Below the pieces are notes generated by a model. That model made no database searches, had not been told where the DNA came from, and was given only the letters and a program-made list of their open reading frames with translations. A stretch of 64,000 bases of DNA. Source: Bacillota bacterium (GTDB lineage Bacteria > Bacillota > Clostridia > Acetivibrionales > DSM-1351). Made by a program: the position numbers and the translations under genes. The DNA is taken from the NCBI GenBank assembly GCA_023393115.1, contig JAEWMS010000030.1, forward strand, positions 1 to 64,000, read 5' to 3'. Positions within the stretch are counted from its first letter, which is position 1. Each line of letters begins with the position of its first letter. This document shows positions 55,941 through 64,000 of this stretch, in pieces.

Positions 55941-55999
55941 GATATTATTATTCAGCCTTTTAGCCCTTGTACAGTAACATTTTAGACTGTTTACTAAAA

Positions 56000-56704
56000 T
56001 TATGCTTTTTGTTCTTCGAGATATTTCTCCAATTTACGTTTTACTCGCTGTAGCGCATTGTCAATTGATTTGACATGTCTGTCCAAATCTTCTGCAATCT
56101 CCTGATAGGATTTACCTTCCAAATAAGAGGTCAGAACCTCCCACTCAAGAGAACTGAGTATTTCGCCCATTTTGTTTTCTATACCCAAAAATTCTTCTCT
56201 GTTTATAACGAGTTCTTCAGGGTCACTGATATTTTCCTCGCTGATTACATCCATCAGGGTTCTGTCGGATTCCTCATCGAAAATTGGCTTATTAAGTGAA
56301 ACATAGGAATTTAGGGGTATGTGCTTCTGTCTGGTAGCCGTTTTGATGGCAGTAATAATCTGGCGTGTAATACAAAGCTCCGCAAAGGCTCTGAAGGAAG
56401 ACAGCTTGTCCCCTTTATAGTCTCTGATTGCTTTAAACAAACCAATCATGCCCTCTTGAATAATATCCTCACGGTCAGCTCCTATAAGAAAATATGTTCT
56501 GGCCTTTGCCCGAACAAAGCTTTTGTACTTATTGATAAGATACTCCAGCGCTTTTTCATTACCAGCCTTTGCCTCTTGTATTACATCCTCGTCTATCATT
56601 CCGGTATAAGTTTGATAGACCTCTGCCCTCACGTTTGTTTTCAATACAGTTGCCCCCACTTTTCGGCTTGTTAAAGAATGGTAAAAATAGAGATAGATAC
56701 TCAT
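56000..56704 (-). CDS. sigH: RNA polymerase sigma factor SigH
   Basis: The 234-residue protein matches Bacillus SigH (Spo0H) over nearly its full length: ALEYLINKYKSFVRAKARTYFLIGADREDIIQEGMIGLFKAIRDYKGDKLSSFRAFAELCITRQIITAIKTATRQKHIPLNSYVSLNKPIFDEESDRTL, then the region 4 helix-turn-helix SYQEIAEDLDRHVKSIDNALQRVKRKLEKYLE. It directs transition-phase and early sporulation transcription. The first 20 residues are unlike the family, and GTG 56659 or TTG 56644 behind GGGGG is a likelier start. It lies downstream of rlmB, as in many Firmicutes. Confidence 0.95.
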   Translation of the reverse strand: MSIYLYFYHSLTSRKVGATVLKTNVRAEVYQTYTGMIDEDVIQEAKAGNEKALEYLINKYKSFVRAKARTYFLIGADREDIIQEGMIGLFKAIRDYKGDKLSSFRAFAELCITRQIITAIKTATRQKHIPLNSYVSLNKPIFDEESDRTLMDVISEENISDPEELVINREEFLGIENKMGEILSSLEWEVLTSYLEGKSYQEIAEDLDRHVKSIDNALQRVKRKLEKYLEEQKA

Positions 56705-56761
56705 ATTAAATTATATGAAACTACCCGATTTATGTCAAGCTTTACTTCACCCTGTTAATAA

Positions 56762-57724
56762 TCAGGACTTTCCCCTTTGCTTCAAAATCTCGTACATAAC
56801 AATTGCACCTGCCACTGAGGCATTCAAGGAACTGATTTCTCCCTGCATTGGGATGTTAACAACAAAGTCGCACTTATCCCGGATGAGCTTGCCCATTCCC
56901 TCTCCTTCGCTACCCACAACAAGAGCAATCGAGCCCTTGAGGTCACTTTCATAAAAGGCCTTTTCTCCTGTAGCATCAGTGCCAACTACCCAGACATTGT
57001 TTTTCTTTAAATACTCAATTGTCTGGGAAATGTTTGTTACTCTTGCCACTGGAACATATTCAACAGCACCTGCTGAGGCTTTTGATACCGCAGAGGTCAG
57101 TCCGATAGCTCTTCTTTTTGGAATGATAACGCCATGTGCACCAACAGCATTGGCGGTTCTGAGAATAGCTCCAAAATTATGGGGATCTGTTATTTCGTCA
57201 AGAATTATTATGAAAGGAGGCTGACCTTTCTCATTAGCGATTTGTAATATGTCGTCAACTTCCACATATTCCTTGACAGCAACAAAAGCTATAACACCCT
57301 GATGTGACCTGGATGTGGACATACTGTCCAGAGCGCTTTTCTCAACCTCTGTGATAATTATGCCTTTCTGTCTTGCCATAGCCACAATCTGTCGAATTGA
57401 GCCCTCACGTTCACCCTTTATTACGAATAATTTATTTATTGTTCTGTTGGCTTTTAAAGCCTCCATAACGGAGTTTCTACCCTCAAGTTTGTCATTATCC
57501 CCCAGCTGTTCTTCCTGAACCTCTACATCCATTTTTGGCTCTCTTGGAGTACGTTTTTCACTTTGAAAACGTTTCTCAGATGTAAATTCAGCTGCCTTTT
57601 TATCTGTACGTGGGCCTCTTTTTCCGGCATTCCTTTTATCCGAATCAAACCCAGAGCCTTTTCTATTTCCAAAGGTGCCTTTCTTGTCACTGCGTGTATT
57701 ACCTGTTCTTCTTTCCCCTGCCAT
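56762..57724 (-). CDS. rlmB: 23S rRNA (guanosine-2'-O)-methyltransferase RlmB
   Basis: A SpoU-type knot methyltransferase of about 320 residues. It has a low-complexity basic N-terminus of about 75 residues (KKGTFGNRKGSGFDSDKRNAGKRGP), a substrate-binding domain (LEGRNSVMEALKANRTINKLFV), and a catalytic domain with ILDEITDPHNFGAILRTANAVG, VVGSEGEGM and ISSLNASVAGAIVMYE. These are the SpoU motifs for 2'-O methylation of G2251 in 23S rRNA. ATG 57724 behind GGAGATT is preferred. The basic extension is common in clostridial homologues. Confidence 0.93.
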   Translation of the reverse strand: MAGERRTGNTRSDKKGTFGNRKGSGFDSDKRNAGKRGPRTDKKAAEFTSEKRFQSEKRTPREPKMDVEVQEEQLGDNDKLEGRNSVMEALKANRTINKLFVIKGEREGSIRQIVAMARQKGIIITEVEKSALDSMSTSRSHQGVIAFVAVKEYVEVDDILQIANEKGQPPFIIILDEITDPHNFGAILRTANAVGAHGVIIPKRRAIGLTSAVSKASAGAVEYVPVARVTNISQTIEYLKKNNVWVVGTDATGEKAFYESDLKGSIALVVGSEGEGMGKLIRDKCDFVVNIPMQGEISSLNASVAGAIVMYEILKQRGKS

Positions 57725-57801
57725 ATAATCTCCATTCCGCTTCATCCAGCGATTGCTTAGTCCAGCAATTTAATTTATAGTACTCTTTTTACGGTCTTCT
57801 C

Positions 57802-58290
57802 CTAGGTAAGTCCTTCCGGCATAGAATTTTCAGTTTCGGACTGCTTAACCCCTGCAACTGTTTCATGACTGCTGTCTTCAACGGATATTCTCAGGATTTC
57901 CATCAATCTATCCGTTTGTTTCATAAGATACAAGTAGCCAATAAGCGCCTCATACCCCGTAGAGTAACGATAATCGGTAATTTCGGCATGCTTTGGTACT
58001 GTTGCCGACTTGGCATTTCGTCCTCTCCGGACAACATCCTGTTCATCAGCAGTCATCTTGTCCATAATACGCTTGACCGTATCGGACTGTGCTTTTGCTT
58101 TTACATATTTAACAGACATTTTATGAAGCATATTAACATTAGTCTTTTTACTAACTACCAGCATGGTCCGAACATAAGCTTCATACACAGCATCGCCTAT
58201 ATATGCCAAAACCAAAGGTTGCAGATTCATTACTTCAATGGGCTTTATATCAAAATCCCCGCTCATAGTACCTAGAATATCTTCAAACAT
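57802..58290 (-). CDS. mrnC: Mini-ribonuclease III
   Basis: The 162-residue protein has a single RNase III catalytic domain without an RNA-binding domain (PLVLAYIGDAVYEAYVRTMLV, RGRNAKSATVPKHAEITDYRYSTGYEALIGYLYL). This is characteristic of MrnC, which matures 23S rRNA. GGAGATAAT precedes the ATG. A 20-residue polar tail follows the domain. It sits just upstream of rlmB, as in Bacillus. Confidence 0.93.
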   Translation of the reverse strand: MFEDILGTMSGDFDIKPIEVMNLQPLVLAYIGDAVYEAYVRTMLVVSKKTNVNMLHKMSVKYVKAKAQSDTVKRIMDKMTADEQDVVRRGRNAKSATVPKHAEITDYRYSTGYEALIGYLYLMKQTDRLMEILRISVEDSSHETVAGVKQSETENSMPEGLT

Positions 58291-58394
58291 ATTATCTCCA
58301 AACTGATTTTACTAATTACAAGCTGCTTTCTCTGCTATTATACACTAAAGTTATTTCGGTTCACAGTACAATGTAAAAATCACTGTGAACAAAA

Positions 58395-58555
58395 TCACTT
58401 TATCCACAGCGATCAATGTAAAACCTAAGTTAAACCATTGTATATTAATGATAATTTCTCGTTTTTCCACAAATTATTCATAATGTGGACAGGTTTTCTG
58501 TGGATAATGTGGACTAATATGTGTATATGTTTAAAATAGGCTTATCCACGCTGTG
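58395..58555. promoter_or_regulatory. Cluster of DnaA-box-like 9-mers
   Basis: TTATCCACA at 58400-58408 and TGTGGATAA at 58499-58507 are perfect boxes in opposite orientation. TTTTCCACA (58463-58471), TTATCCACG (58542-58550) and weaker TGTGGACAG/TGTGGACTA (58484, 58508) lie between or beside them. All lie in AT-rich noncoding DNA between mrnC and the exonuclease gene. Function is not proven. Confidence 0.6.
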
Positions 58556-58609
58556 TATTAATAATTCTTAATCCAGGATAGATTAAATACACAAGGTTAT
58601 AAGTTGAAG

Positions 58610-59368
58610 TTATAGTTGAATCTCAAGCCCTACCGGACAGTGGTCTGACCCCATGGTTTCAGCAAAGATATAAGCATCATTTATGCTGTCCTTAAGGCAT
58701 TCCGACACACAAAAATAGTCTATTCTCCAACCTGCGTTCTTCTCTCTTGCCTTGAACATGTAAGACCACCAGGTGTATGCTTCACTTTTATCGGGGTACA
58801 AGGTCCTGAAGGTATCTACAAATCCGTTATCCAGCAGCTGGCTGAACTTTTCCCTTTCCTGATCGGTAAAGCCGGCATTGTTTCTATTGGTCTTGGGATT
58901 TTTCAAGTCAATCTCCCCGTGGGCAACATTAAGGTCCCCGCACAGTACCACGGGCTTCTTCTGCTCCAGCTGCTTCAGGTAGCAGCGGAAATCATCCTCC
59001 CATTTCATTCTATAGTCAAGCCTTTCAAGCTCCCTTTTAGAATTGGGAGTATAAACATTAACAAGATAGAAATTCTCAAACTCCAATGTTATTACACGGC
59101 CCTCATTGTCATGTTCCTCCATACCGATACCGCAGGAAGAGGATATTGGCTTTACTTTTGTGAACACTGCTGTTCCTGAATAACCTTTTTTAACAGCATA
59201 ATTCCAGTACTGATGATATCCCTCAAGTTCAAGCTCAATCTGCCCTTCCTGCAGCTTACTTTCCTGAATGCAAAAAATATCTGCATCGGTTTGCTTGAAA
59301 AAATCCATAAACCCTTTATCCATACAAGCCCTTAGGCCGTTTACGTTCCATGAAATAAGTTTCATCAT
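58610..59368 (-). CDS. xth: Exodeoxyribonuclease III / AP endonuclease
   Basis: The protein of about 252 residues is an intact EEP-fold nuclease: KLISWNVNGLRACM, metal-binding Glu in IQESKLQ, NVYTPNSKRELERLDYRMKWE, GDLNVAH, and the catalytic end GSDHCPVGLEIQL with WRIDYFCVS before it. It repairs abasic sites. A GGGGTGA site precedes ATG 59368 (ATG 59365 also possible). In most Firmicutes this gene is not between mrnC and cysS, so the location is unusual. Confidence 0.93.
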   Translation of the reverse strand: MMKLISWNVNGLRACMDKGFMDFFKQTDADIFCIQESKLQEGQIELELEGYHQYWNYAVKKGYSGTAVFTKVKPISSSCGIGMEEHDNEGRVITLEFENFYLVNVYTPNSKRELERLDYRMKWEDDFRCYLKQLEQKKPVVLCGDLNVAHGEIDLKNPKTNRNNAGFTDQEREKFSQLLDNGFVDTFRTLYPDKSEAYTWWSYMFKAREKNAGWRIDYFCVSECLKDSINDAYIFAETMGSDHCPVGLEIQL

Positions 59369-59438
59369 ATGTTTCACCCCATCTAATTTTTGTATTTACT
59401 TTTCATATAGTTAAGTTAAATTCTGTTATTTTCATTTA

Positions 59439-59510
59439 TCTTAGTTTATTTTAGTTTAATTCACTTTAATTTAGTTTAATTTAGTTTAATTTAGTTTACT
59501 TATAGTATAT
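59439..59510. repeat. AT-rich tandem repeat (TTTAGTTTAA)
   Basis: Imperfect 10-base units (TTAGTTTATT, TTAGTTTAAT) repeat about six times upstream of the exonuclease gene. They are probably prone to slippage. Confidence 0.8.
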
Positions 59511-59566
59511 CACAGCCCTAGGTTACCAGTAAATTTAAGTTAACATATTCCTGTTACCATGTTCCG

Positions 59567-60409
59567 TTACTGCTTTTTCTGCAATTCCTCAAAGCCCTGT
59601 GCTATTTTTATAAAGCAAAGATCGAGCCATCTTGTATTCATTGCCTGTTTATACCAGTAATCCTTGTCTATACCCGAATTGAGGCTTATAAATTCTAGAG
59701 CGTCTTTAAGTTCCACATTGTCGACAAGCTCCTTAAGCTTGACATATCCCGATTTACCGGTTTGTTTCACCAGATACCAGTGTCCACTCAATTTAGCATC
59801 AATGTTTATAGTGCTTCCAGCTTTTAGAGTACCAATGATTTCCGAATTCTCGTCGGGCAGATCATAAATATTTGTATCTGTTCCAACAGCTTTAACTTCT
59901 TTTTTGAAGCTTATTTTTGTATCGTTATAATCACCGGAAAAATAATTAAGCCTCCCGAAGGTATTATAGGAATCAAACAACGCATTATCTACTACACCAT
60001 AATATGTTCCTCTGGCGTTGGTAACCTTGTTTTCACCGGTGTATACTCCGCAGTGGACTATACCGTTGGTTTTTGTGTTTCTAAAGCAAATATCACCCGG
60101 TCGCAGCTTACTTTTCTCTATGGGTCTGCACAAAACAGAAAAAATACTCTGGGAAGAATAATCTGCAATCATAGGAATAAGACCCATTCTTCGCAGAGTA
60201 TACACTATTAGCCCCGAGCAGTCGAAGTATTGATAGCCTATCCACTTTTCAGCTGAATAATTGCTAAAGTAGTAATGTGATTTACCAAAGGTATGTACCA
60301 GTCTGCTCAGAGCCTCTTTGGTCAAGGGTTCTCCGCTTTGTCCTCCATAAACGTATCCTGCTCCTATTTTTGAATTGATTATAGCCAGGAATTCCTGCAG
60401 CTTATTCAA
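59567..60409 (-). CDS. NlpC/P60 family cell-wall hydrolase with SH3 domain
   Basis: The protein of about 280 residues has an NlpC/P60 catalytic domain (catalytic Cys in YFDCSGLIVYTLRRMG and His in GIVHCGVYTG; KLRPGDICF) and an SH3-like domain (TNIYDLPDENSEIIGTLKAGSTINIDAKLSGHWYLV). A TTG start at 60409 lies 8 bases after GGGGAAGGTGG. The longer frame to 60499 lacks a site. No signal peptide is visible from this start, so export is unclear. Such enzymes cut peptidoglycan peptides; the substrate is inferred from the family. Confidence 0.85.
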   Translation of the reverse strand: MNKLQEFLAIINSKIGAGYVYGGQSGEPLTKEALSRLVHTFGKSHYYFSNYSAEKWIGYQYFDCSGLIVYTLRRMGLIPMIADYSSQSIFSVLCRPIEKSKLRPGDICFRNTKTNGIVHCGVYTGENKVTNARGTYYGVVDNALFDSYNTFGRLNYFSGDYNDTKISFKKEVKAVGTDTNIYDLPDENSEIIGTLKAGSTINIDAKLSGHWYLVKQTGKSGYVKLKELVDNVELKDALEFISLNSGIDKDYWYKQAMNTRWLDLCFIKIAQGFEELQKKQ

Positions 60410-60516
60410 TATAACCACCTTCCCCATGCTTAATTTACATTTACATACTATGTGGAAATTAAGCTGCTTGATATTATTTTCGTAGTTAAATAGTAACACA
60501 GAAGCAACACTGAAAA

Positions 60517-60560
60517 AGGACTTATCAAACGATAGAAAGTATATCGTTGATTAAGTCCCC
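60517..60560 (-). terminator. Terminator of cysS
   Basis: GGACTTATCAAACGAT pairs imperfectly with ATCGTTGATTAAGTCC. On the minus strand the hairpin is followed by TTTTTC. Confidence 0.7.
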
Positions 60561-60589
60561 TTAAAATGTTTATCCGGGTTGTAATCCGA

Positions 60590-61975
60590 CTATATGAATT
60601 TCACCTTCGGTCCGGCGGAGGTATCCTCAATAACAATACCCATGGCCTTCAATTCATCTCTGATTTCGTCAGAACGCTTCCAGTTTTTCTCTGCTCTCGC
60701 CTGCTGTCTTTCGGCTACAAGCTTCTGAATCTCAGGGCTGATTTCAGGACCCTTATCCTCGCTTTTCTTCCTGGTCAAATCAAAACCGAATATTTTATTC
60801 ATTTCATTGATCAATTCAAAAATTTGTTGAGACTTTTTACCGTATCTTACTGCATTCCAGGCTATTCCCAACGCTTTTGGAATATTAAGATCATCATTAA
60901 TGGCTTCTTCAAAATCACTACGGAATTCATTGATAACTGCAGCGTCTACATTATCACTTCCTTCTTTATGAGCAAGAGCCCCCTCAACAAATCTGTCATA
61001 GGATACCTGCGCAGATTGCATTACCTCCCAGGTAAAGTTCAATTTATTCCTATAGTGAGCATTGAGACACATATACCTGAAGGCCAGAGGATCGTAGCCC
61101 TTGCCTTTCAAGTCAGAAATTGTATAGGTATTTCCCAGGCTCTTTGACATTTTACCATTATTAACCATCATAAACTCGCCGTGCATCCAATAATTAACTG
61201 CTGGTCTTCCTAGAAGAGCTTCCGACTGAGCTATTTCATTCTCATGGTGTACAGGAATATGATCCACTCCACCGGTATGGATATCAAAAACGTCTCCCAG
61301 ATATTTTCTCGCCATTGCGGAACATTCGATATGCCAGCCGGGATATCCCATTCCCCAAGGGCTTGGCCATTGCATTATGTGCTCCTTTGGGGCTTTCTTC
61401 CAAATAGCAAAGTCAGCAGGATGATGTTTTTCTTCATTTACTTCAACTCTTGCCCCTGCCATCTGTTCTTCGAGATTAGCCTTTGATAGTTTACCGTATT
61501 CACTGAATTTCTGTATGTCAAAGTAAATTCCGTCACTTGTTTCATAGCCATACCCCTTGTCTACCAGACCATTTACAAAATCAAGCATTTCAGGAATATG
61601 TTCTGTAGCTTTTGAGATAATCTCAGGTACCTCAATGTTCAGTGCCTTGATGTCTTTCATAAACACTTCTGTGTAATACTCAGCTATCTCCCAGGGAGTT
61701 TTTTTCTGTTCACGAGCTCCCTTCAGCATTTTATCTTCACCATCATCCTCATCGGATACCAGGTGACCAACATCGGTAATATTCATAACGTGCTTAAGCT
61801 TATATTCGTTATATTCCAGCACCCTTCTGAGCATATCCATAAAAACATAGGTTCTCAGATTTCCGATATGGGCAAAATTATATACTGTGGGACCACATGA
61901 ATAAATCCTTACCTCTTTATCATTAAGGGGTTTAAATTCTTCTTTTTTTCTAGTCAGTGTATTATAAACCTTCAT
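60590..61975 (-). CDS. cysS: Cysteinyl-tRNA synthetase
   Basis: This class I synthetase of about 461 residues charges tRNA-Cys. It has CGPTVYNFAHIGNLR (HIGH motif variant), zinc-binding YSCGPTVY, HIECSAMA and VHHENEIAQSE, and NNGKMSKSLGN (KMSKS loop). The C-terminal DALR-like helices end in KNWKRSDEIRDELKAMGIVIEDT. ATG 61975 follows AGGGCAAGG. It pairs with cysE upstream, as in the Firmicutes core cluster. Confidence 0.95.
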   Translation of the reverse strand: MKVYNTLTRKKEEFKPLNDKEVRIYSCGPTVYNFAHIGNLRTYVFMDMLRRVLEYNEYKLKHVMNITDVGHLVSDEDDGEDKMLKGAREQKKTPWEIAEYYTEVFMKDIKALNIEVPEIISKATEHIPEMLDFVNGLVDKGYGYETSDGIYFDIQKFSEYGKLSKANLEEQMAGARVEVNEEKHHPADFAIWKKAPKEHIMQWPSPWGMGYPGWHIECSAMARKYLGDVFDIHTGGVDHIPVHHENEIAQSEALLGRPAVNYWMHGEFMMVNNGKMSKSLGNTYTISDLKGKGYDPLAFRYMCLNAHYRNKLNFTWEVMQSAQVSYDRFVEGALAHKEGSDNVDAAVINEFRSDFEEAINDDLNIPKALGIAWNAVRYGKKSQQIFELINEMNKIFGFDLTRKKSEDKGPEISPEIQKLVAERQQARAEKNWKRSDEIRDELKAMGIVIEDTSAGPKVKFI

Positions 61976-62073
61976 CCTTGCCCTCCATCCACGTGCCACA
62001 CGCGGTCTTTATGTTTAAGTTTATTTCAAAAGATTTGTAAGCTGTCTTAATTTTATTATTTAAGTAACGTGTA

Positions 62074-62145
62074 TTAACTATACTTGTTGTTAACTATACT
62101 TGTTGTTAAACTATACTCGTTGTTAACTATACTTGCTATTAACTG
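62074..62145. repeat. 16-bp tandem repeat between cysE and cysS
   Basis: TTAACTATACTTGTTG is repeated four times with small changes, followed by TTAACTGAT. It lies between the end of cysE and the start of cysS. Confidence 0.85.
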
Positions 62146-62834
62146 ATCTTAGTGCTGTCACCTTCACTTTTTTTCTTTCTGCAAGAATCATCTTCACCTA
62201 CTTTACAGCACTGCTGTTCTACATGCTGAATCCTGCTTTCAAGCCTGCAGATTTCCTGAGAAATCGGGTCAGGCATATGTATTTGGTCAAGTGATTCTGA
62301 CGGACTGACCACTCTCTGGTTACCCTTCTTAACTATTCTCCCCTTGACTCCCACTACAGTCGAATAGGGCTCAACCTCAAAGGCCACAAAGGTATTTGCA
62401 CCAATTGTTGAGTTATCCCCGATTTTGAACGGGCCCAAAACCTTGGCTCCGGCACCGATAAGAACATTGTTGCCTACCGTCGGATGACGTTTTGCCCCCT
62501 TGTCTTTTCCGGTTCCCCCAAGAGTGACTCCGTGATATATAGTACAATTGTCACCTATTTCCGCCGATTCACCTATTACAACACCCATACCGTGATCAAT
62601 AAACAGACCTCTGCCTATTTTCGCTCCGGGATGAATCTCTATGCCTGTAAAATGTCTCGCAAACTGTGAAATAGATCTGGCAATAAAAAACCTTTTCTTT
62701 TTATAAAACCAATGCGCAACCTTGTGATACACCAGTGCGTGAAAGCCCGGGTAAAGTAGTATCACTTCAAGGGTACTTTTTGCAGCAGGGTCACGACCGG
62801 CTATTAATCTGGCATCATCGAGTAATTTACCCAT
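62139..62834 (-). CDS. cysE: Serine O-acetyltransferase
   Basis: The 231-residue enzyme makes O-acetylserine for cysteine synthesis. The N-terminal helical part (MGKLLDDARLIAGRDPAAKS) and the left-handed beta-helix of hexapeptides (HPGAKIGRGLFIDHGMGVVIGESAEIGDNCTIYHGVTLGG) include the catalytic HG...H residues of SAT. GGAAGGAA precedes the ATG. The last 35 residues are a polar tail with Cys residues. It lies directly upstream of cysS, joining cysteine supply and use. Confidence 0.93.
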   Translation of the reverse strand: MGKLLDDARLIAGRDPAAKSTLEVILLYPGFHALVYHKVAHWFYKKKRFFIARSISQFARHFTGIEIHPGAKIGRGLFIDHGMGVVIGESAEIGDNCTIYHGVTLGGTGKDKGAKRHPTVGNNVLIGAGAKVLGPFKIGDNSTIGANTFVAFEVEPYSTVVGVKGRIVKKGNQRVVSPSESLDQIHMPDPISQEICRLESRIQHVEQQCCKVGEDDSCRKKKSEGDSTKIS

Positions 62835-63093
62835 ATTTCCTTCCTTTATATAAGCTTAACTAAGCTTTTCAGTTATAAACACATATTAGGCTGCTTCAGT
62901 CCTTATATCTGGTAAATGTGTTTAATTTCACCTTATACAGTATATTCGAATAAAAATAACCTGATTCATGGTATCGGATATAACGTATTTATTCAATAGA
63001 ATTTTTCGGTTGAATTCGTTATAGACATTTTAACAGTTTTAATTTTCTATGTAAATAAGTAACATGAGTCAAGATGAGTCAACATTTTTAAAC

Positions 63094-63126
63094 AAAGCGA
63101 AGGGGCATTTCTGCCCCCTATGCTTT
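63094..63126 (-). terminator. Terminator of the noncoding RNA gene
   Basis: On the minus strand GGGGGCA-GAAA-TGCCCC with flanking AAAGC/GCTTT forms the stem, followed by GTTTAAA. It also faces the cysE upstream region. Confidence 0.7.
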
Positions 63127-63400
63127 TAGTTAATTCCCAAAATGGCGTCCCCAGTATTTTGACACCTAGCCCAAGCTAGGTGGGTGTCCCGGTGGTATCT
63201 TCAGCCTTCCTTCGCCGTTGCACATCGTTCATGCCGTGTGTCGGAATTACTCAAGGCCTGACATTAAATACCAAACAGCAGACTCCCTTATTACAGATGT
63301 AGGTTCAAAATAAAGGTTTTACTCGCTCATTTCAGGATATCTTATTAACTTTTAAAATAAGCATCTGATATGGCTTAAATCCTATCATTCACTGCTTTAT
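63095..63400 (-). ncRNA. Structured noncoding RNA gene, possibly raiA-type
   Basis: A GC-rich segment with no ORF lies between a good promoter and a terminator on the minus strand. In RNA order it carries GAACCTACATCTGTAATAAG, CAGGCCTTGAGTAATTCCGAC, GGCGAAGGAAGGCTGAAGATACC, the hairpin CACCTAGC-TTGG-GCTAGGTG and CTGGGGACGCC. It ends in a GC-rich terminator with loop AGAAAT. From memory it resembles the raiA RNA of clostridia, but I cannot confirm this. The gene is independent, between cysE and DUF3343. Confidence 0.6.
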
Positions 63401-63406
63401 AGCCCT

Positions 63407-63435
63407 ATTATAGCACCTGTAACACTCAATGTAAA
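63407..63435 (-). promoter_or_regulatory. Promoter of the noncoding RNA gene
   Basis: On the minus strand TTTACA (63435-63430), a 17-base spacer and TATAAT (63412-63407), with a TG one base before the -10. Transcription should start near 63400. Confidence 0.8.
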
Positions 63436-63505
63436 ACATTTATAAAAATTATTAAAGTAATCTATCGCCTGCTATCTGCTGTTATCTTTATTATTTTTCG
63501 TCTCT

Positions 63506-63763
63506 TTACTGAATCCTTTGATATCGGTTCCTGGTCAAACCGGGGACAATCCTGTAAACTGCCTTCACAGGCGTATTACACGTTTTAGCCTCGTTTCTTA
63601 TAACAGGCAGATACTCCTCAGGAAATTTAAGGCACAAACCGCAACCACCTTTAGCAATATGACATGGAGTTGAAACTATATCAAATTTATAGCCTTTCCT
63701 TTCAAGAGCAGCTTCCAGTTTGTATACATAATTACCCGTTTCCAATATCGCAATACATTTCAT
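63506..63763 (-). CDS. DUF3343 protein
   Basis: The 85-residue protein (MKCIAILETGNYVYKLEAALERKGYKFDIVSTPCHIAKGGCGLCLKF) matches the DUF3343 family, a small Cys-containing protein often encoded with selenium or sulfur trafficking genes. The CGLCLKF motif is complete. ATG 63763 behind ACGGAGTGG is preferred over upstream starts. A sulfur/selenium carrier role is inferred from family context. Confidence 0.85.
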   Translation of the reverse strand: MKCIAILETGNYVYKLEAALERKGYKFDIVSTPCHIAKGGCGLCLKFPEEYLPVIRNEAKTCNTPVKAVYRIVPGLTRNRYQRIQ

Positions 63764-63905
63764 AAAACCACTCCGTCTGCATAATATCATGTACAAAAAA
63801 TGTGCCTTTACTATACATAATATAGAAACGGGCTCTAAAAAGTTCCGTCTCCGCCAGACTTAATTGATGGTCTTTATTCCGGGTTAATGGTCAGGAAATG
63901 GCGGA

Positions 63906-64000
63906 TTATTTGCGCGAGGACATGCCTATCTTATTCAACCTTGCATGATAAAAAAGATACTGCTGAGCATACCCTGTAAGGTCCCCGAAATTATCCACTG
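63906..64000 (-). CDS. 3' end of an unidentified gene (partial)
   Basis: The minus strand reads VDNFGDLTGYAQQYLFYHARLNKIGMSSRK and stops at 63906-63908. Composition and the in-frame run to the edge look like a protein C-terminus. It lies upstream of DUF3343 on the same strand. The family is not recognised. Confidence 0.4.
   Translation of the reverse strand, partial: VDNFGDLTGYAQQYLFYHARLNKIGMSSRK

Noticed and set aside
58395..58555. Main chromosomal origin at the DnaA boxes
   Set aside because: No dnaA, dnaN or rpmH lies nearby; the neighbours are core operon genes usually far from the origin marker set.
62835..63093. T-box leader upstream of cysE
   Set aside because: No conserved T-box core or antiterminator sequence is visible in the 260 bases before the gene.

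Overview
The window is low-GC DNA with Firmicutes ribosome-binding sites. Its sigH-rlmB-mrnC-cysS-cysE block, the DUF3343 gene, many carbohydrate genes and large secreted proteins point to a mesophilic, plant-fibre-degrading clostridium of the Ruminiclostridium/Clostridium group III type. That placement is inferred from gene content and order, not from a marker comparison.

Region by region. 1-1.6 kb: the 5' end of a group II intron sits directly against the terminator of a purine permease. 1.8-4.5 kb: three neighbouring genes (PAS/HD-GYP protein, AraC-type response regulator, VOC-fold protein) each lack an internal block. 4.5-14 kb: a minus-strand sugar-sensing and uptake locus of sensor kinase, AraC-type response regulator (frameshifted in an A-run), binding lipoprotein, two permeases, a glycoside-hydrolase-like protein and a D-lyxose isomerase-like cupin. 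14-25 kb: an Ig-domain lipoprotein, a second HD-GYP protein, an AraC regulator, a small HTH protein, two tiny ORFs, an ABC-2 exporter whose ATPase is frameshifted in a TA repeat, and a domain-permuted GH3 beta-glucosidase.

25-45.4 kb is the most unusual part. Two adjacent paralogous secreted subtilases of about 2600 and 2900 residues carry FG-GAP-like repeats followed by interleaved Ig-like (Big_2) and adhesin/MAM-like modules, 7+4 in one and 9+5 in the other. A MalT/LuxR-type activator gene lies upstream. A remnant of the activator's DNA-binding domain between the paralogs, and a shared inverted-repeat motif before each, suggest that activator end plus target were duplicated together. The activator probably senses a ligand and switches on the large surface or secreted proteases.

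45.4-51.4 kb is decayed and mobile DNA: a truncated XRE repressor, a MutT-like Nudix gene, an intact IS21-type element with a 6-bp target duplication inside a membrane-protein gene, a truncated coiled-coil gene, a 49-residue membrane microprotein, and tRNA-Thr and tRNA-Gly genes flanked by degenerate tRNA-derived repeats. 51.7-55.9 kb: an amino-acid ABC operon with a strong promoter, a terminator-like leader hairpin and an internal terminator, followed by a cytidylate-kinase-like gene. 56-62.8 kb: the conserved block sigH, rlmB, mrnC, xth, NlpC/P60, cysS, cysE on the minus strand, with a cluster of DnaA-box-like sites between mrnC and xth. 63.1-63.4 kb: a structured noncoding RNA gene with its own promoter and terminator. 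The window ends with a DUF3343 gene and the 3' end of another minus-strand gene.
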